Source: Oscillospiraceae bacterium (lineage in GTDB: Bacteria > Bacillota > Clostridia > Oscillospirales > Ruminococcaceae). Taken from it: a stretch of 41,161 bases of DNA. Positions 23,261-31,704 of this stretch are shown piece after piece; within the stretch, counting starts at the first letter, position 1; the number at the start of each line of letters is the position of its first letter. The stretch spans positions 1 to 41,161 of the forward strand of contig JAITFZ010000011.1 in the NCBI GenBank assembly GCA_031280965.1, in the 5' to 3' direction. The notes under the pieces are model-generated. The model was not told the origin of the DNA, made no database searches, and saw only the letters and a list, made by a program, of their open reading frames with translations. The translations under genes were made by a program, and so were the position numbers.

Positions 23261-24174
23261 TGAAACGCGACCTTACGGTTACGGTAGCCGGCGTAAAATT
23301 CCCGAATCCGGTAATCGCAGCTTCCGGCGTTTACGGTTTCGGCGAGTATTACACAGACCTCTATCCTTTAAATCTCCTCGGCGGCATTTCATGCAAAGGG
23401 CTGACACTCAATAAAAGAAACGGAAATACCCCGCCGCGAGTGGCTGAAACCCCTGCCGGTATGCTTAACTCGGTCGGACTGCAAAACCCGGGAGTAGATA
23501 CATTTATTAATACCAATCTGCCGCGCTTGAAGAAAGACGGCAATGTAATTATCGCTAATATCGCCGGCGATACGCCCGAGGATTACGCGGAAATAGCCAA
23601 AAGGCTCAGCGAAACTGATGTCGATATGCTTGAAGTGAACATATCCTGCCCAAACGTGAAAAAAGGCGGTGCGGCATGGGGTATTTCAACCGAGGGTGCG
23701 GCGCTCGTAACTAAAACCGTCCGCGCCGTTACGAAAAAGCCGCTGATGGTGAAGCTTACTCCGAACGTCACCGATGTAACCGAAATCGCAAAAGCCGCCG
23801 AAAGCGAGGGCGCCGACGCTATTTCGCTTATTAACACACTGCTCGGCATGAGAATCGACATAAGAACAAAGCGCCCGGTTCTGCACAGGAACGTGGGGGG
23901 GCTTTCCGGTCCGGCTGTGTTTCCGGTGGCGCTCAGAATGGTTTGGCAGGTTGCAGGAGCCGTTAAAATTGACGTTGTAGGCATGGGCGGAATAAATTCC
24001 GCCGAAGACGCGGTTGAAATGATGTATGCAGGGGCTAAGGCGGTTCAAATAGGCACGGCAATCATCTCCGACCCTTTAGCGCCGCTTAAAATTATAGGCG
24101 GGATAGAGCATTACATGGACGTAAACAGAATCAGGCGTATAACCGAAATCACGGGAAAAGTTGAACCGTGGTAA
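23257..24174 (+). CDS. pyrD: Dihydroorotate dehydrogenase, NAD-linked catalytic subunit
   Basis: 305 residues from ATG 23257 (ATG 23260 is equally possible), with GAGGAGG 6-7 nt upstream. It oxidises dihydroorotate to orotate with FMN, as class 1B together with PyrK. NPVIAASGVYGFGEYY, KGLTLNKRNGNTPPRVAETP and LEVNISCPNVKKGGAAWG (the catalytic Cys of the class 1 enzymes) are typical. VVGMGGINSAEDAVEMMYAG is the phosphate-binding end. The gene overlaps pyrK by 4 nt. It is the last pyr gene here; pyrB and pyrE are not in the window. Confidence 0.95.
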   Translation: MMKRDLTVTVAGVKFPNPVIAASGVYGFGEYYTDLYPLNLLGGISCKGLTLNKRNGNTPPRVAETPAGMLNSVGLQNPGVDTFINTNLPRLKKDGNVIIANIAGDTPEDYAEIAKRLSETDVDMLEVNISCPNVKKGGAAWGISTEGAALVTKTVRAVTKKPLMVKLTPNVTDVTEIAKAAESEGADAISLINTLLGMRIDIRTKRPVLHRNVGGLSGPAVFPVALRMVWQVAGAVKIDVVGMGGINSAEDAVEMMYAGAKAVQIGTAIISDPLAPLKIIGGIEHYMDVNRIRRITEITGKVEPW

Positions 24175-24188
24175 TAAAGCAAGCAAAA

Positions 24189-24218
24189 TGCAGAGGACGC
24201 GCAGTTGCGCGTCTCTAC
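24189..24218 (+). repeat. REP-like hairpin after pyrD, possible terminator
   Basis: TGCAGAGGACGCGCA pairs with TGCGCGTCTCT around GT, with one bulged G, and is followed by AC and a promoter-like TTGACA. It has the same TGCAG...CTAC shoulders as the other GC hairpins. Confidence 0.5.
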
Positions 24219-24247
24219 TTGACAGAATTTGACAGGTATGATATATT
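24219..24247 (+). promoter_or_regulatory. Orphan promoter downstream of pyrD
   Basis: TTGACA (24219-24224), 17 nt and TATATT (24242-24247). No coding gene follows: the next structure is the HU terminator hairpin at 24310-24342. A short RNA of about 90 nt could be made, which would be antisense to the HU 3' end. Confidence 0.4.
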
Positions 24248-24309
24248 ATTATGTAAGCACAGTCTGACGGGGTGGTTAAAATTTGAACTGCTTTTTAAAG
24301 TTAAACAAC

Positions 24310-24342
24310 AACGCCTCCGGGCTTTAAAAAGCCGGAAGCGTT
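24310..24342 (-). terminator. Terminator of the HU gene
   Basis: AACGCCTCCGGGC and GCCGGAAGCGTT form a stem around TTTAAAAA. On the minus strand it is followed by the T-rich GTTGTTTAACTTT. Confidence 0.7.
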
Positions 24343-24355
24343 CGTTTGGGGCAGA

Positions 24356-24646
24356 TTACTTCTTTACCTTTGATGATGCTACGGTTTCTTTCAAGAGCTT
24401 GCCTGCTTTGAAAGCGGGAACTTTCTTCGCCGGAATCTTGATTTTCTTTTGCGACTGAGGATTAATCCCCTCTCTTGCGGCACGTGTACGAACCTCAAAG
24501 GTTCCGAAGCCAACCAAAGAAACTTTTTCGCCCTTTTTCAGAGCTTCGGTAATGCTTTCAATCACGGCGATGAGAGCAGCCTCGGAATTCTTTTTGCTGA
24601 AACCGGTTTTTTCGGCAACAGCGGCAACCAGCTCGATTTTAGTCAT
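24356..24646 (-). CDS. hup: HU-family DNA-binding protein
   Basis: 96 residues from ATG 24646, with GGAGGAA 7 nt upstream. A longer frame exists but has no site of its own. HU bends and compacts DNA as a dimer. MTKIELVAAVAEKTGFSKKN is the N-terminal helix pair. KVSLVGFGTFEVRTRAAREG leads into the DNA-gripping arm (NPQSQKKIKIPAKKVPAFKA, about 62-81), and a Lys-rich tail closes the protein. The promoter is TTGACA (24706-24701), 16 nt, TATAAT (24684-24679) on the minus strand. Confidence 0.95.
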   Translation of the reverse strand: MTKIELVAAVAEKTGFSKKNSEAALIAVIESITEALKKGEKVSLVGFGTFEVRTRAAREGINPQSQKKIKIPAKKVPAFKAGKLLKETVASSKVKK

Positions 24647-24678
24647 TCTGAACTTCCTCCAAAAATCTTTATATGTCA

Positions 24679-24706
24679 TATTATATCATAAAACAGCGTT
24701 TTGTCA
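24679..24706 (-). promoter_or_regulatory. HU promoter
   Basis: On the minus strand: TTGACA (24706-24701), a 16-nt spacer and TATAAT (24684-24679). Confidence 0.8.
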
Positions 24707-24848
24707 ATTATTAAATAATAAAATTTCAAGAATTTTACTTTTTTGTCATAATTTATGAAATTCCCCTTTATATTTTGGCTTTTCATATGCATAATGACAC
24801 CGGAAAGGTTCGCGTGGGTTACAGCTTTTTAACGAAGGAGGGGGATTT

Positions 24849-24956
24849 ATGTACAGACGGGAAAAGTACACAAAGATTTTAAGAATCGGGGCGCTTATTA
24901 TCGCCATAATTTTTATTTTGGGTATAATTCTTGAGTCCGCGGGCTTTTTTGGTTGA
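24849..24956 (+). CDS. 35-residue membrane peptide
   Basis: The ORF starts MYRREKYTKILRIGALIIAI and ends ESAGFFG. A positively charged start is followed by one hydrophobic helix (about 13-28), as in small single-pass membrane proteins with the N-terminus inside. The ribosome binding site AAGGAGG (24834-24840) is among the strongest in the window. The TGA stop lies inside the -35 box of pduL. No family was recognised. Confidence 0.7.
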   Translation: MYRREKYTKILRIGALIIAIIFILGIILESAGFFG

Positions 24957-24981
24957 CAAACCTGTGAGTTCATGGTAGAAT
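24953..24981 (+). promoter_or_regulatory. pduL promoter
   Basis: TTGACA (24953-24958), 17 nt and TAGAAT (24976-24981). The -35 overlaps the stop codon of the 35-residue peptide gene. Confidence 0.8.
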
Positions 24982-25021
24982 TTATAGTAAATCAAACAAA
25001 AAACGCTGGAGGTTCAACATT

Positions 25022-25597
25022 ATGGTTAAGGTGATTATCGAAACGTCTGCAAGGCATGTACATTTGACTGATGAGGCATTGGAAGCGCTTTTCGGCAAAG
25101 GCGCGGTTTTACGCGAGAAAGCCCGTCTTTCTCAGCCGACAGAATTTTCTACCGAGGAAAGAGTAACAATCGTTGGTCCCAAAAGGGAAATACCGAATGT
25201 AATCGTACTCGGGCCGAACAGAGCGGCGGTTCAGGTCGAGATTTCAAGCTCGGATGCGCGTTCGCTCGGAATTAAGCCTGTAATAAGGGAATCCGGCGAC
25301 GTAGCGGGAACGCCCGGCTGTAAGCTCATCGGGCCCGCAGGCGAGTACGAAATTGCCGAGGGTGTAATCGTAGCCAAGCGGCATGTACATATGACGCCGC
25401 CGTTCGCAGAGAAGCACGGCTTCACGAACGGCGAGATTATAAATATAAAAATAGGGGAAACAGGAAGAAGCGCGCTTCTCGGCGATGTGGTGTGCAGAAT
25501 CCGCGATACTTTTGCGGAAGCGGCGCATATTGATACCGATGAAGCAAACGCAGTCGGCGCAACACCGGATTTAACGGGAGAATTGGTGAAGATTTAA
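25022..25597 (+). CDS. pduL: Phosphate acyltransferase of the PduL type
   Basis: 191 residues. PduL converts acyl-CoA and phosphate into acyl phosphate and CoA, replacing Pta. The two zinc-binding motifs are ETSARHVHLTDEALEALFGK (His residues about 13-15) and VAKRHVHMTPPFAEKHGF (about 120-137), in the twin barrels of the fold. There is no shell-targeting extension at the N-terminus and no microcompartment gene nearby. A housekeeping role in making acetyl phosphate, and ATP through acetate kinase, is therefore likelier than a compartment role. GGAGG lies 8-9 nt upstream. Confidence 0.93.
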   Translation: MVKVIIETSARHVHLTDEALEALFGKGAVLREKARLSQPTEFSTEERVTIVGPKREIPNVIVLGPNRAAVQVEISSSDARSLGIKPVIRESGDVAGTPGCKLIGPAGEYEIAEGVIVAKRHVHMTPPFAEKHGFTNGEIINIKIGETGRSALLGDVVCRIRDTFAEAAHIDTDEANAVGATPDLTGELVKI

Positions 25598-25611
25598 TAT
25601 ATTTAAAAAGC

Positions 25612-25640
25612 CCCCTGATACTGTTTAACAGTGTCAGGGG
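25612..25640. terminator. Bidirectional terminator between pduL and pfkA
   Basis: CCCCTGATACTG pairs with CAGTGTCAGGGG around TTTAA. On the minus strand the stem is followed by GCTTTTT, a good terminator for pfkA. Confidence 0.85.
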
Positions 25641-25660
25641 AACTTTATTGAAACAGGAAA

Positions 25661-26743
25661 TTAATCCCCGAACGAAACTCCTATATTCCGCGCCGTCACA
25701 ACCTCCATACCCTCGGCGTCCACGAACCTTGTTTTCATAGCCACGTCGGAAAGGCGGTTCTCGGCGATTTCATCGCCCGCCATAGCCACGGTAAACCCGA
25801 ACTTCTCCTTTTGAATCAGCGTAGCCGCCCGCGCCCCGAACTTCGTTGCCAAAACTCTGTCATAAGCGGACGGGCTTCCGCCGCGAAGCATGTGCCCCGG
25901 CACTACGGTACGGGCTTCGTAGCCCGTAGCTTCCTGAATACGTTTTGCGACACGCGCCGTAACGGTAACTTCACCGGATTCGGCGCGTTTTTGTACACGC
26001 TCTTTTTTCTTCATGGCGGCTTCCGTTATGTCCATCGCACCCTCGGCAACCGCAATAATTGAGAAGTATTTACCCGAATTCGCACGTCTTGAAACCGCTT
26101 CCACCACTCTGTCCATGTTAAAAGGAATCTCGGGAATCAAAATAATATCCGCGCCGCCTGCGATTCCGGTATAGAGCGTGAGCCAACCCGCCTTGTTGCC
26201 CATTATTTCAACAACCATGATTCTGCTGTGCGAGTGCGCGGTGGTGTGAATCCGGTCGATTACATCCGTTCCGGTATCAACGGCGGTATGAAACCCGAAA
26301 GATACCGATGTCCCCCATATATCATTATCTATTGTCTTAGGTAAGCCGATGACATTAAGCCCCTCCTCGGAAAGCAGGTTCGCGGTTTTGTGAGTACCGT
26401 TGCCGCCGAGCGTGAGCAGACAGTCAAGCCCCCATTCCCCGTATGTGTTCTTCATCTGAGCCACTTTATCGACATTATCCTCTTCAACAAGCTGCATCTT
26501 TTTGTAAGGAGTCCGCCGTGAGCCTAAAATAGTGCCGCCGAGCGTCAGTATTCCGTAAAAATCGGACGGTTTCATAAGTTTGCAGTGATTGCGAATCAGC
26601 CCGTAGAAGCCGTCGGATATGCCGATGATTTCAACATTTTCATCACCCATGAGCTGATAACACGCCTTTACAACGCCTCTGATTGTGGCGTTGAGTCCGG
26701 GGCAGTCGCCGCCGCTTGTGAGGATTCCGATTCTTTTTTTCAT
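25661..26743 (-). CDS. pfkA: 6-phosphofructokinase, probably ATP-dependent
   Basis: 360 residues. GILTSGGDCPGLNATIRGVV is the N-terminal nucleotide loop. TLGGNGTHKTANLL (about 111-124) has Gly at the position that separates ATP from PPi enzymes (Gly104 in E. coli numbering), and GLPKTIDNDIWGT has Lys at the position of Gly124 in E. coli. This Gly/Lys mix is found in an ATP-using clade. Asn115 replaces the usual Asp103, as in similar clostridial proteins I recall. EIMGNKAGWLTLYTG and VVPGHMLRGGSPSAYDR bind fructose 6-phosphate. It is transcribed alone from TTGACA-18-TATAAT (26806-26777). Confidence 0.9.
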   Translation of the reverse strand: MKKRIGILTSGGDCPGLNATIRGVVKACYQLMGDENVEIIGISDGFYGLIRNHCKLMKPSDFYGILTLGGTILGSRRTPYKKMQLVEEDNVDKVAQMKNTYGEWGLDCLLTLGGNGTHKTANLLSEEGLNVIGLPKTIDNDIWGTSVSFGFHTAVDTGTDVIDRIHTTAHSHSRIMVVEIMGNKAGWLTLYTGIAGGADIILIPEIPFNMDRVVEAVSRRANSGKYFSIIAVAEGAMDITEAAMKKKERVQKRAESGEVTVTARVAKRIQEATGYEARTVVPGHMLRGGSPSAYDRVLATKFGARAATLIQKEKFGFTVAMAGDEIAENRLSDVAMKTRFVDAEGMEVVTARNIGVSFGD

Positions 26744-26776
26744 GTTTAATTATCCCTTTTCTTTTCTTAACATTTA

Positions 26777-26806
26777 ATTATACACCACTTTATTAGTTTG
26801 TGTCAA
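26777..26806 (-). promoter_or_regulatory. pfkA promoter
   Basis: On the minus strand: TTGACA (26806-26801), 18 nt and TATAAT (26782-26777). Confidence 0.75.
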
Positions 26807-26849
26807 TATAATTTTGAAATATTTTCTTGCTAAAGTTTCAAAAAAAACA

Positions 26850-26878
26850 TTTACAAGCCTCCTAAATTATGGTATAAT
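26850..26878 (+). promoter_or_regulatory. xylA promoter
   Basis: TTTACA (26850-26855), 17 nt and TATAAT (26873-26878), about 55 bp before xylA. No obvious XylR palindrome was seen next to it. Confidence 0.8.
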
Positions 26879-26931
26879 AACATCAAATGACTTTTTAGCC
26901 ATTAAATAAATAAACACGGAGGGTCTAAAAC

Positions 26932-28251
26932 ATGAGTTTTTTCAGCTCAATACCAAAAATTCAATACGAAGGCAAAACATCAAAAAATCCGCTGTCCTTT
27001 AAATTCTACAATCCCGAAGAGGTCATAGCGGGTAAAACAATGAAAGAACAGCTAAAGTTCGCTTTATCGTGGTGGCATACCATGTGCGGCGACGGAGCCG
27101 ATATGTTCGGCAGAGGAACAGCTGATAAAGGCTGGGCGGCTCAAACCGACGAAGAACGTTCAAAAAACAAAGTACTTGCGGCATTTGAAATTATGGAGAA
27201 GCTCGGTATTGACTACTTCTGTTTTCACGACAGAGATGTTTCGCCCGACTATGAAACTCTTGCAAAGTCGAACGAAATGCTTGATAAAGCCGTTGATGTA
27301 ATTCTTGAACAGCAGGCGAAAACCGGCAAGAAGTGCCTTTGGGGAACCGCCAACTGCTTCTCGCACCCCCGTTACATGAGCGGAGCGGGTACATCTCCCT
27401 CAGCGGATGTTTTTGCTTTTGCGGCGGCGCAAATAAAGAAGGCGCTTGAAGTCACGGTAAAACTCGGCGGAAACGGCTATGTTTTTTGGGGCGGACGCGA
27501 GGGTTATGAAACTTTACTTAATACCAATATGGGTCTTGAACTTGATAACATGGCACGGCTTATGCGTCTTGCGGTTAATTACGGGCGCTCAATTGGCTTC
27601 AGCGGCGACTTCTACGTCGAACCAAAGCCGAAGGAACCCACCAAGCATCAATACGATGTGGACAGCGCGACGGTAATCGGCTTCCTGCGTAAGTACGGGC
27701 TTGACAAAGACTTTAAGCTCAACATAGAAGCAAACCACGCAACACTCGCAATGCATACATTCCAGCATGAGCTTCGCGTTGCGCGTGACAGCGGTATGTT
27801 CGGCTCAATCGACGCGAATCAGGGTGACACGCTTCTCGGATGGGATACCGACCAGTTCCCGACCAACGTATATGACACCACGCTTTGCATGTATGAAGTG
27901 CTGAAGGCGGGCGGCTTTACAAACGGCGGTCTGAACTTCGACTCAAAGGCTCGCAGGGGTTCTTTTGAACTTGAGGACATTTTCTATTCATACATTTCCG
28001 GCATGGACGCGTTCGCGCTCGGACTGCGTATAGCTGATAAGATTATTGCAGACGGACGCATTGACGATTTCGTGGCAAAGCGTTACGCAAGCTGGGGAAC
28101 CGGCATAGGGGCGGATATTATAGGCGGCAAGGCTGATTTAGCGGCGCTTGAAAAATACGCGCTTGAAAAAGGCGAGGTTATTGGCTCCGTCACCAGCGCA
28201 AGACAGGAAATGCTTGAAGACATCATGAACAATATTATGTTTACGTTGTAA
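26932..28251 (+). CDS. xylA: Xylose isomerase
   Basis: 439 residues, the class II length. It converts D-xylose to D-xylulose. [16 protein letters not shown] carries the catalytic His and its Asp partner (about 99-106). [36 protein letters not shown] and [20 protein letters not shown] supply the two-metal site. [20 protein letters not shown] is also conserved. GGAGG lies 9 nt upstream. It heads the xylose-to-triose cluster; no xylose transporter or XylR gene is in the window. Confidence 0.97.
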   Translation: MSFFSSIPKIQYEGKTSKNPLSFKFYNPEEVIAGKTMKEQLKFALSWWHTMCGDGADMFGRGTADKGWAAQTDEERSKNKVLAAFEIMEKLGIDYFCFHDRDVSPDYETLAKSNEMLDKAVDVILEQQAKTGKKCLWGTANCFSHPRYMSGAGTSPSADVFAFAAAQIKKALEVTVKLGGNGYVFWGGREGYETLLNTNMGLELDNMARLMRLAVNYGRSIGFSGDFYVEPKPKEPTKHQYDVDSATVIGFLRKYGLDKDFKLNIEANHATLAMHTFQHELRVARDSGMFGSIDANQGDTLLGWDTDQFPTNVYDTTLCMYEVLKAGGFTNGGLNFDSKARRGSFELEDIFYSYISGMDAFALGLRIADKIIADGRIDDFVAKRYASWGTGIGADIIGGKADLAALEKYALEKGEVIGSVTSARQEMLEDIMNNIMFTL

Positions 28252-28269
28252 TTTGTAAGTTTAATTATG

Positions 28270-28294
28270 TACGGGCGGGCAGTGCCCGCCCGTA
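28270..28294 (+). repeat. Perfect 12-bp-arm GC palindrome (REP-like) between xylA and xylB
   Basis: TACGGGCGGGCA and TGCCCGCCCGTA around a single G. It may end or stabilise the xylA mRNA and resembles the other GC hairpins of the window. A second small hairpin, GCGAAGC/GCTTCGC, lies at 28323-28339. Confidence 0.65.
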
Positions 28295-28433
28295 TGTTTA
28301 ATGTGTGGGGTATTTATATAATGCGAAGCTATGCTTCGCGAACGAAGGACGTCGCTTTTTGCTCGTATAAAAAGTACGGAGTCCCACAGTATAAGCACAA
28401 TCCACACAATAATAAACGAAAGGAAACAATATT

Positions 28434-29957
28434 ATGGCATACATTCTCGGAATCGACATAGGAACATCGGGGACTAAAACTGTTCTGTTCAGTGAGGACG
28501 GCAGAGCGGAGGCGAGTTCCACGCACGAATACCCGCTTTACACCCCGCAAAACGGCTACGCCGAGCAAAACGCCGAAGACTGGTGGCATGCGGTCATTGA
28601 AAGTATTAAGGACGTGATTGCAGAAAGTTCAATCGACCCCGCCGAAATCAAGGGGATTGGGCTGTCGGGGCAGATGCACGGCTTAGTTATGCTTGATGCT
28701 GACAACAAGGTTATCCGCAAGAGCATAATTTGGTGCGACCAGCGTACAGCAAAGGAAGTCGATGAGCTGAACGCAAAAATCGGACACGACAGATTAATTG
28801 AAATCACCGCAAATCCGGCAATCACCGGCTTCACGGCGGCGAAGATTCTTTGGGTTCGCGGCAACGAGCCGGAGAATTACGAAAAGTGCCGTCATATCCT
28901 GCTTCCGAAAGATTACATAAGGTTTATGCTGACCGGCGAGTATGCGACCGAAGTCAGCGACGCATCGGGAATGCAACTTCTTGATATTCCTAAGCGTGAC
29001 TGGTCGGACGAAGTACTTCAAAAGTTAAATATAGACAAGGCTCTGCTTGCAAAAGTTTATGAATCGCCCGATATAACGGGTGAAATCACCGCAAGAGCAG
29101 CCGCACTGACCGGACTTAAAGCCGGTACGCCTGTTGTAGGCGGAGCGGGTGACAATGCCGCCGCCGCAATCGGTACAGGTGTTGTTGAAGACGGCAAGGC
29201 GTTCACGACTATAGGCTCGTCCGGTGTTGTCTTCGCGCATACGAGCAGGATTTCTATTGACAAGGGCGGGCGCGTTCACACGTTCTGCTGTGCCGTTCCC
29301 GGTGCGTGGCACGTGATGGGCGTGACACAGAGCGCGGGTTTGTCACTAAAGTGGTTCCGTGATAACCTTTGCTGGGGTGAAATGGAAACCGCGCTTCTTA
29401 TGGGTGTTGACCCGTATTATCTGACCGATAAAGCCGCGGAAAAGGTACCGATTGGCGCAAACGGTTTAATGTATCTGCCTTACCTTAACGGCGAGCGCAC
29501 CCCGCACCTTGACCCGAACGCCAGAGGTGTATTCTTCGGCTTGTCCTCAATGCACAAGAAGAAGGATTTAATCCGCGCAATCATGGAAGGCGTGGCGTAT
29601 TCAATGCGCGACTGCGCCGAAGTTATGCGCGAGATGGGTATAAACGTCAGCGATATGATGGCGTGTGGCGGCGGCGGAACTTCACCGCTTTGGCGTCAGA
29701 TGCTGGCGGATTTATACGGCTGTCCCGTAAAAACCACTCTTAATAAGGAAGGGCCCGCGCTCGGAGTTGCACTGCTTGCGGCAGTCGGCATCGGAATATA
29801 TAAGAGCGTACCGGAAGCCTGTAATGCAGTGATTAAACCCGAGCGAATTCAGGAGCCCGTAAGCGAGAATGTTCCGAAATACGAAAAAGTCTATGCGCTG
29901 TACAAAAGGCTTTATCCCGCTATGAAAGGCATGTTCGCGGAGTTGGCAGGGTTGTAG
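28434..29957 (+). CDS. xylB: Xylulokinase
   Basis: 507 residues, FGGY family. It phosphorylates D-xylulose to xylulose 5-phosphate. ILGIDIGTSGTKTVLFSEDG (about 4-23) is the phosphate-1 loop, and GIGLSGQMHGLVMLD (about 75-89) with WCDQRTAKE is the sugar-binding region. VVGGAGDNAAAAIGTG and GSSGVVFA lie in the second actin-like domain, and MACGGGGTSPLWRQMLADL (adenosine motif) is near 405-425. AAAGGAAA lies 8-9 nt upstream. It is separated from xylA by a 182-bp gap with hairpins. Confidence 0.97.
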   Translation: MAYILGIDIGTSGTKTVLFSEDGRAEASSTHEYPLYTPQNGYAEQNAEDWWHAVIESIKDVIAESSIDPAEIKGIGLSGQMHGLVMLDADNKVIRKSIIWCDQRTAKEVDELNAKIGHDRLIEITANPAITGFTAAKILWVRGNEPENYEKCRHILLPKDYIRFMLTGEYATEVSDASGMQLLDIPKRDWSDEVLQKLNIDKALLAKVYESPDITGEITARAAALTGLKAGTPVVGGAGDNAAAAIGTGVVEDGKAFTTIGSSGVVFAHTSRISIDKGGRVHTFCCAVPGAWHVMGVTQSAGLSLKWFRDNLCWGEMETALLMGVDPYYLTDKAAEKVPIGANGLMYLPYLNGERTPHLDPNARGVFFGLSSMHKKKDLIRAIMEGVAYSMRDCAEVMREMGINVSDMMACGGGGTSPLWRQMLADLYGCPVKTTLNKEGPALGVALLAAVGIGIYKSVPEACNAVIKPERIQEPVSENVPKYEKVYALYKRLYPAMKGMFAELAGL

Positions 29958-30008
29958 AATGGCAGTATACACACATAAAATAACCAATATTTCACAAAGG
30001 AGGAAAAC

Positions 30009-30668
30009 ATGAAATTATTCATTGACACGGCGAATGTCGCCGAAATTAAAAGAGCCGCCGATATGGGAGTGATTTGCGGCGTAACAACAAATCCGTCGCT
30101 TATAGCGAAAGAAGGACGTGATTTTGCAGAAGTAATAAAAGAAATCGCGGGAATAATTGACGGTCCGATTTCTGCCGAAGTTATTGCTCTCGAAGCCGAT
30201 AAAATGGTCGAGGAAGCTTTAATTTTTATCGAGAAAATGCCGGAATACAAAGATAAAATCGTGATTAAACTTCCGTTTTGCGAAGAAGGATTGGCGGCGT
30301 GCAAAACACTTACCGAAAAGGGCATCGACACCAATGTAACGCTTATTTATTCAGCGGCTCAAGCGGTATTGGCGGCGAATGCGGGCGCAACTTTTGTCAG
30401 CCCGTTCGTAGGGCGGTTAGACGATGTCGGCTCAGACGGACTCGCGCTGATTGAAGAAGTCATGGATATTTTTGAAATTCAGGGAATAGAAACAGAAGTG
30501 ATTGCGGCGTCAATCCGTAATCCCATTCACGTGACTAAGGCGGCGCGAATCGGCTGTGATATTGCCACCGTACCTTTCAATGTAATCATTCAGATGCTCA
30601 CCCACCCGCTGACAGCTATAGGAATAGAGCGGTTCTTAAAAGATTGGGAAAACTTTGAAAAAAAATAA
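30009..30668 (+). CDS. tal: Transaldolase of the small (TalC/FSA-like) type
   Basis: 219 residues. [49 protein letters not shown] (Schiff-base Lys at about 86) and [20 protein letters not shown] mark the family, with [16 protein letters not shown] as the C-terminal signature. The fold is shared by transaldolases and fructose 6-phosphate aldolases. In this context, between xylB and fba with a transketolase elsewhere, transaldolase of the pentose phosphate pathway is likelier. AGGAGGAAAA lies directly upstream. Confidence 0.92.
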   Translation: MKLFIDTANVAEIKRAADMGVICGVTTNPSLIAKEGRDFAEVIKEIAGIIDGPISAEVIALEADKMVEEALIFIEKMPEYKDKIVIKLPFCEEGLAACKTLTEKGIDTNVTLIYSAAQAVLAANAGATFVSPFVGRLDDVGSDGLALIEEVMDIFEIQGIETEVIAASIRNPIHVTKAARIGCDIATVPFNVIIQMLTHPLTAIGIERFLKDWENFEKK

Positions 30669-30692
30669 AAAATTAAAGAGGGAGAATTCAAA

Positions 30693-31628
30693 ATGGCACT
30701 TACTACAACAAGAGAAATGTTTAAAAAAGCTTACGAGGGAGGTTATGCCGTCGGTGCGTTCAACGTAAACAACATGGAAATTGTTCAGGGAATCACCGAA
30801 GCTGCCCGCGAATTAAAAAGCCCTGTGATTCTGCAGGTCAGCGCGGGTGCGCGCAAATACGCCAGTCACACATATTTAATGAAGTTAGTGGAAGCAGCTG
30901 TAGCCGAAAGCGATGTTCCCGTTGCACTGCATTTAGACCACGGAGCAGACTTCGATATTTGTAAAAGCTGTATCGACGGAGGTTTTACTTCTGTAATGAT
31001 TGACGGCAGTCACCACAGCTTTAAAGATAACATAGAACTCACTAAAAAAGTCGTGGAATACGCCCACTCCAAAGGTGTTACGGTAGAGGGAGAACTCGGG
31101 CAGTTGGCAGGCGTTGAGGACGACGTGAACGTTTCCGAAGAGGACGCAAGCTACACCCGTCCGGAGGAGGTACAGGAATTCGTAAGCAAAACAGGCGTGG
31201 ATTCTCTCGCTATCGCAATCGGAACCAGTCACGGCGCTTTTAAATTCAAACCCGGTCAGGAACCGCAGCTTCGCTTTGATATTCTTGATGAAATCACGAA
31301 ATTACTTCCGGGATTCCCGATTGTACTCCACGGAGCGTCCAGCGTTCCACAGAATTTCCTCGAAGAAATTAATAAGTACGGCGGCGACATGCCGGGAGCT
31401 ATTGGGATTCCTGAAGATATGTTGCGTCAGGCGGCGAAAAGCGCGGTTTGCAAAATTAACATCGACAGCGATATTCGCATGGCTATGACTGCGGCGATTC
31501 GCAAGTATTTAGCTCTGAACCCGTCCCACTTTGACCCCCGCCAGTACCTGATTCCCGCTCGTCAAGCCGTAAAAGATATGGTAGCCCATAAAATCAGCAA
31601 TGTTTTAGGATGCAACGGAAAGGCGTAA
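30693..31628 (+). CDS. fba: Fructose-bisphosphate aldolase, class II
   Basis: 311 residues. It splits fructose 1,6-bisphosphate into two triose phosphates using zinc. VPVALHLDHGADFDICKSCI (about 75-94) carries the catalytic Asp and a zinc His. SVMIDGSHHSFKDNI, VTVEGELGQLAGVEDDV, AIAIGTSHGAFKFKP and FPIVLHGASSVPQNFLEEIN give the other zinc and substrate residues. GAGGGAGAA lies 8 nt upstream. The spacing of 24 bp after tal makes one transcript likely. Confidence 0.96.
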   Translation: MALTTTREMFKKAYEGGYAVGAFNVNNMEIVQGITEAARELKSPVILQVSAGARKYASHTYLMKLVEAAVAESDVPVALHLDHGADFDICKSCIDGGFTSVMIDGSHHSFKDNIELTKKVVEYAHSKGVTVEGELGQLAGVEDDVNVSEEDASYTRPEEVQEFVSKTGVDSLAIAIGTSHGAFKFKPGQEPQLRFDILDEITKLLPGFPIVLHGASSVPQNFLEEINKYGGDMPGAIGIPEDMLRQAAKSAVCKINIDSDIRMAMTAAIRKYLALNPSHFDPRQYLIPARQAVKDMVAHKISNVLGCNGKA

Positions 31629-31677
31629 AAGGTAAATTCTTATGGAGTATAAGAGCGCAGAAAGAGCGCGCACCGCA

Positions 31678-31704
31678 TTGGTGAAGAAAGGACTTAATAA
31701 AAAC
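31678..31704 (+). repeat. Modular leader repeat before pfp
   Basis: TTGGTGAAGAAAGGACTTAA followed by TAAAAAC and the ATG of pfp. It matches the 3' third of the prs leader. GGA lies 12 nt before the ATG, a longer spacing than in other genes here. Confidence 0.65.

Noticed and set aside
23583-23984. Long antisense frames in pyrD
   Set aside because: They follow the codon bias of pyrD on the opposite strand; no start signals.
25022-25597. PduL as a sign of a bacterial microcompartment
   Set aside because: No shell proteins, no signature enzymes and no N-terminal encapsulation extension are present.
31642-31704. Shared N-terminal extension (LVKKGLxxNM) of pfp, the 33829 protein and prs
   Set aside because: The similarity is at the DNA level, also occurs in an orphan copy and continues upstream of any start; it is the repeated leader, not a peptide.
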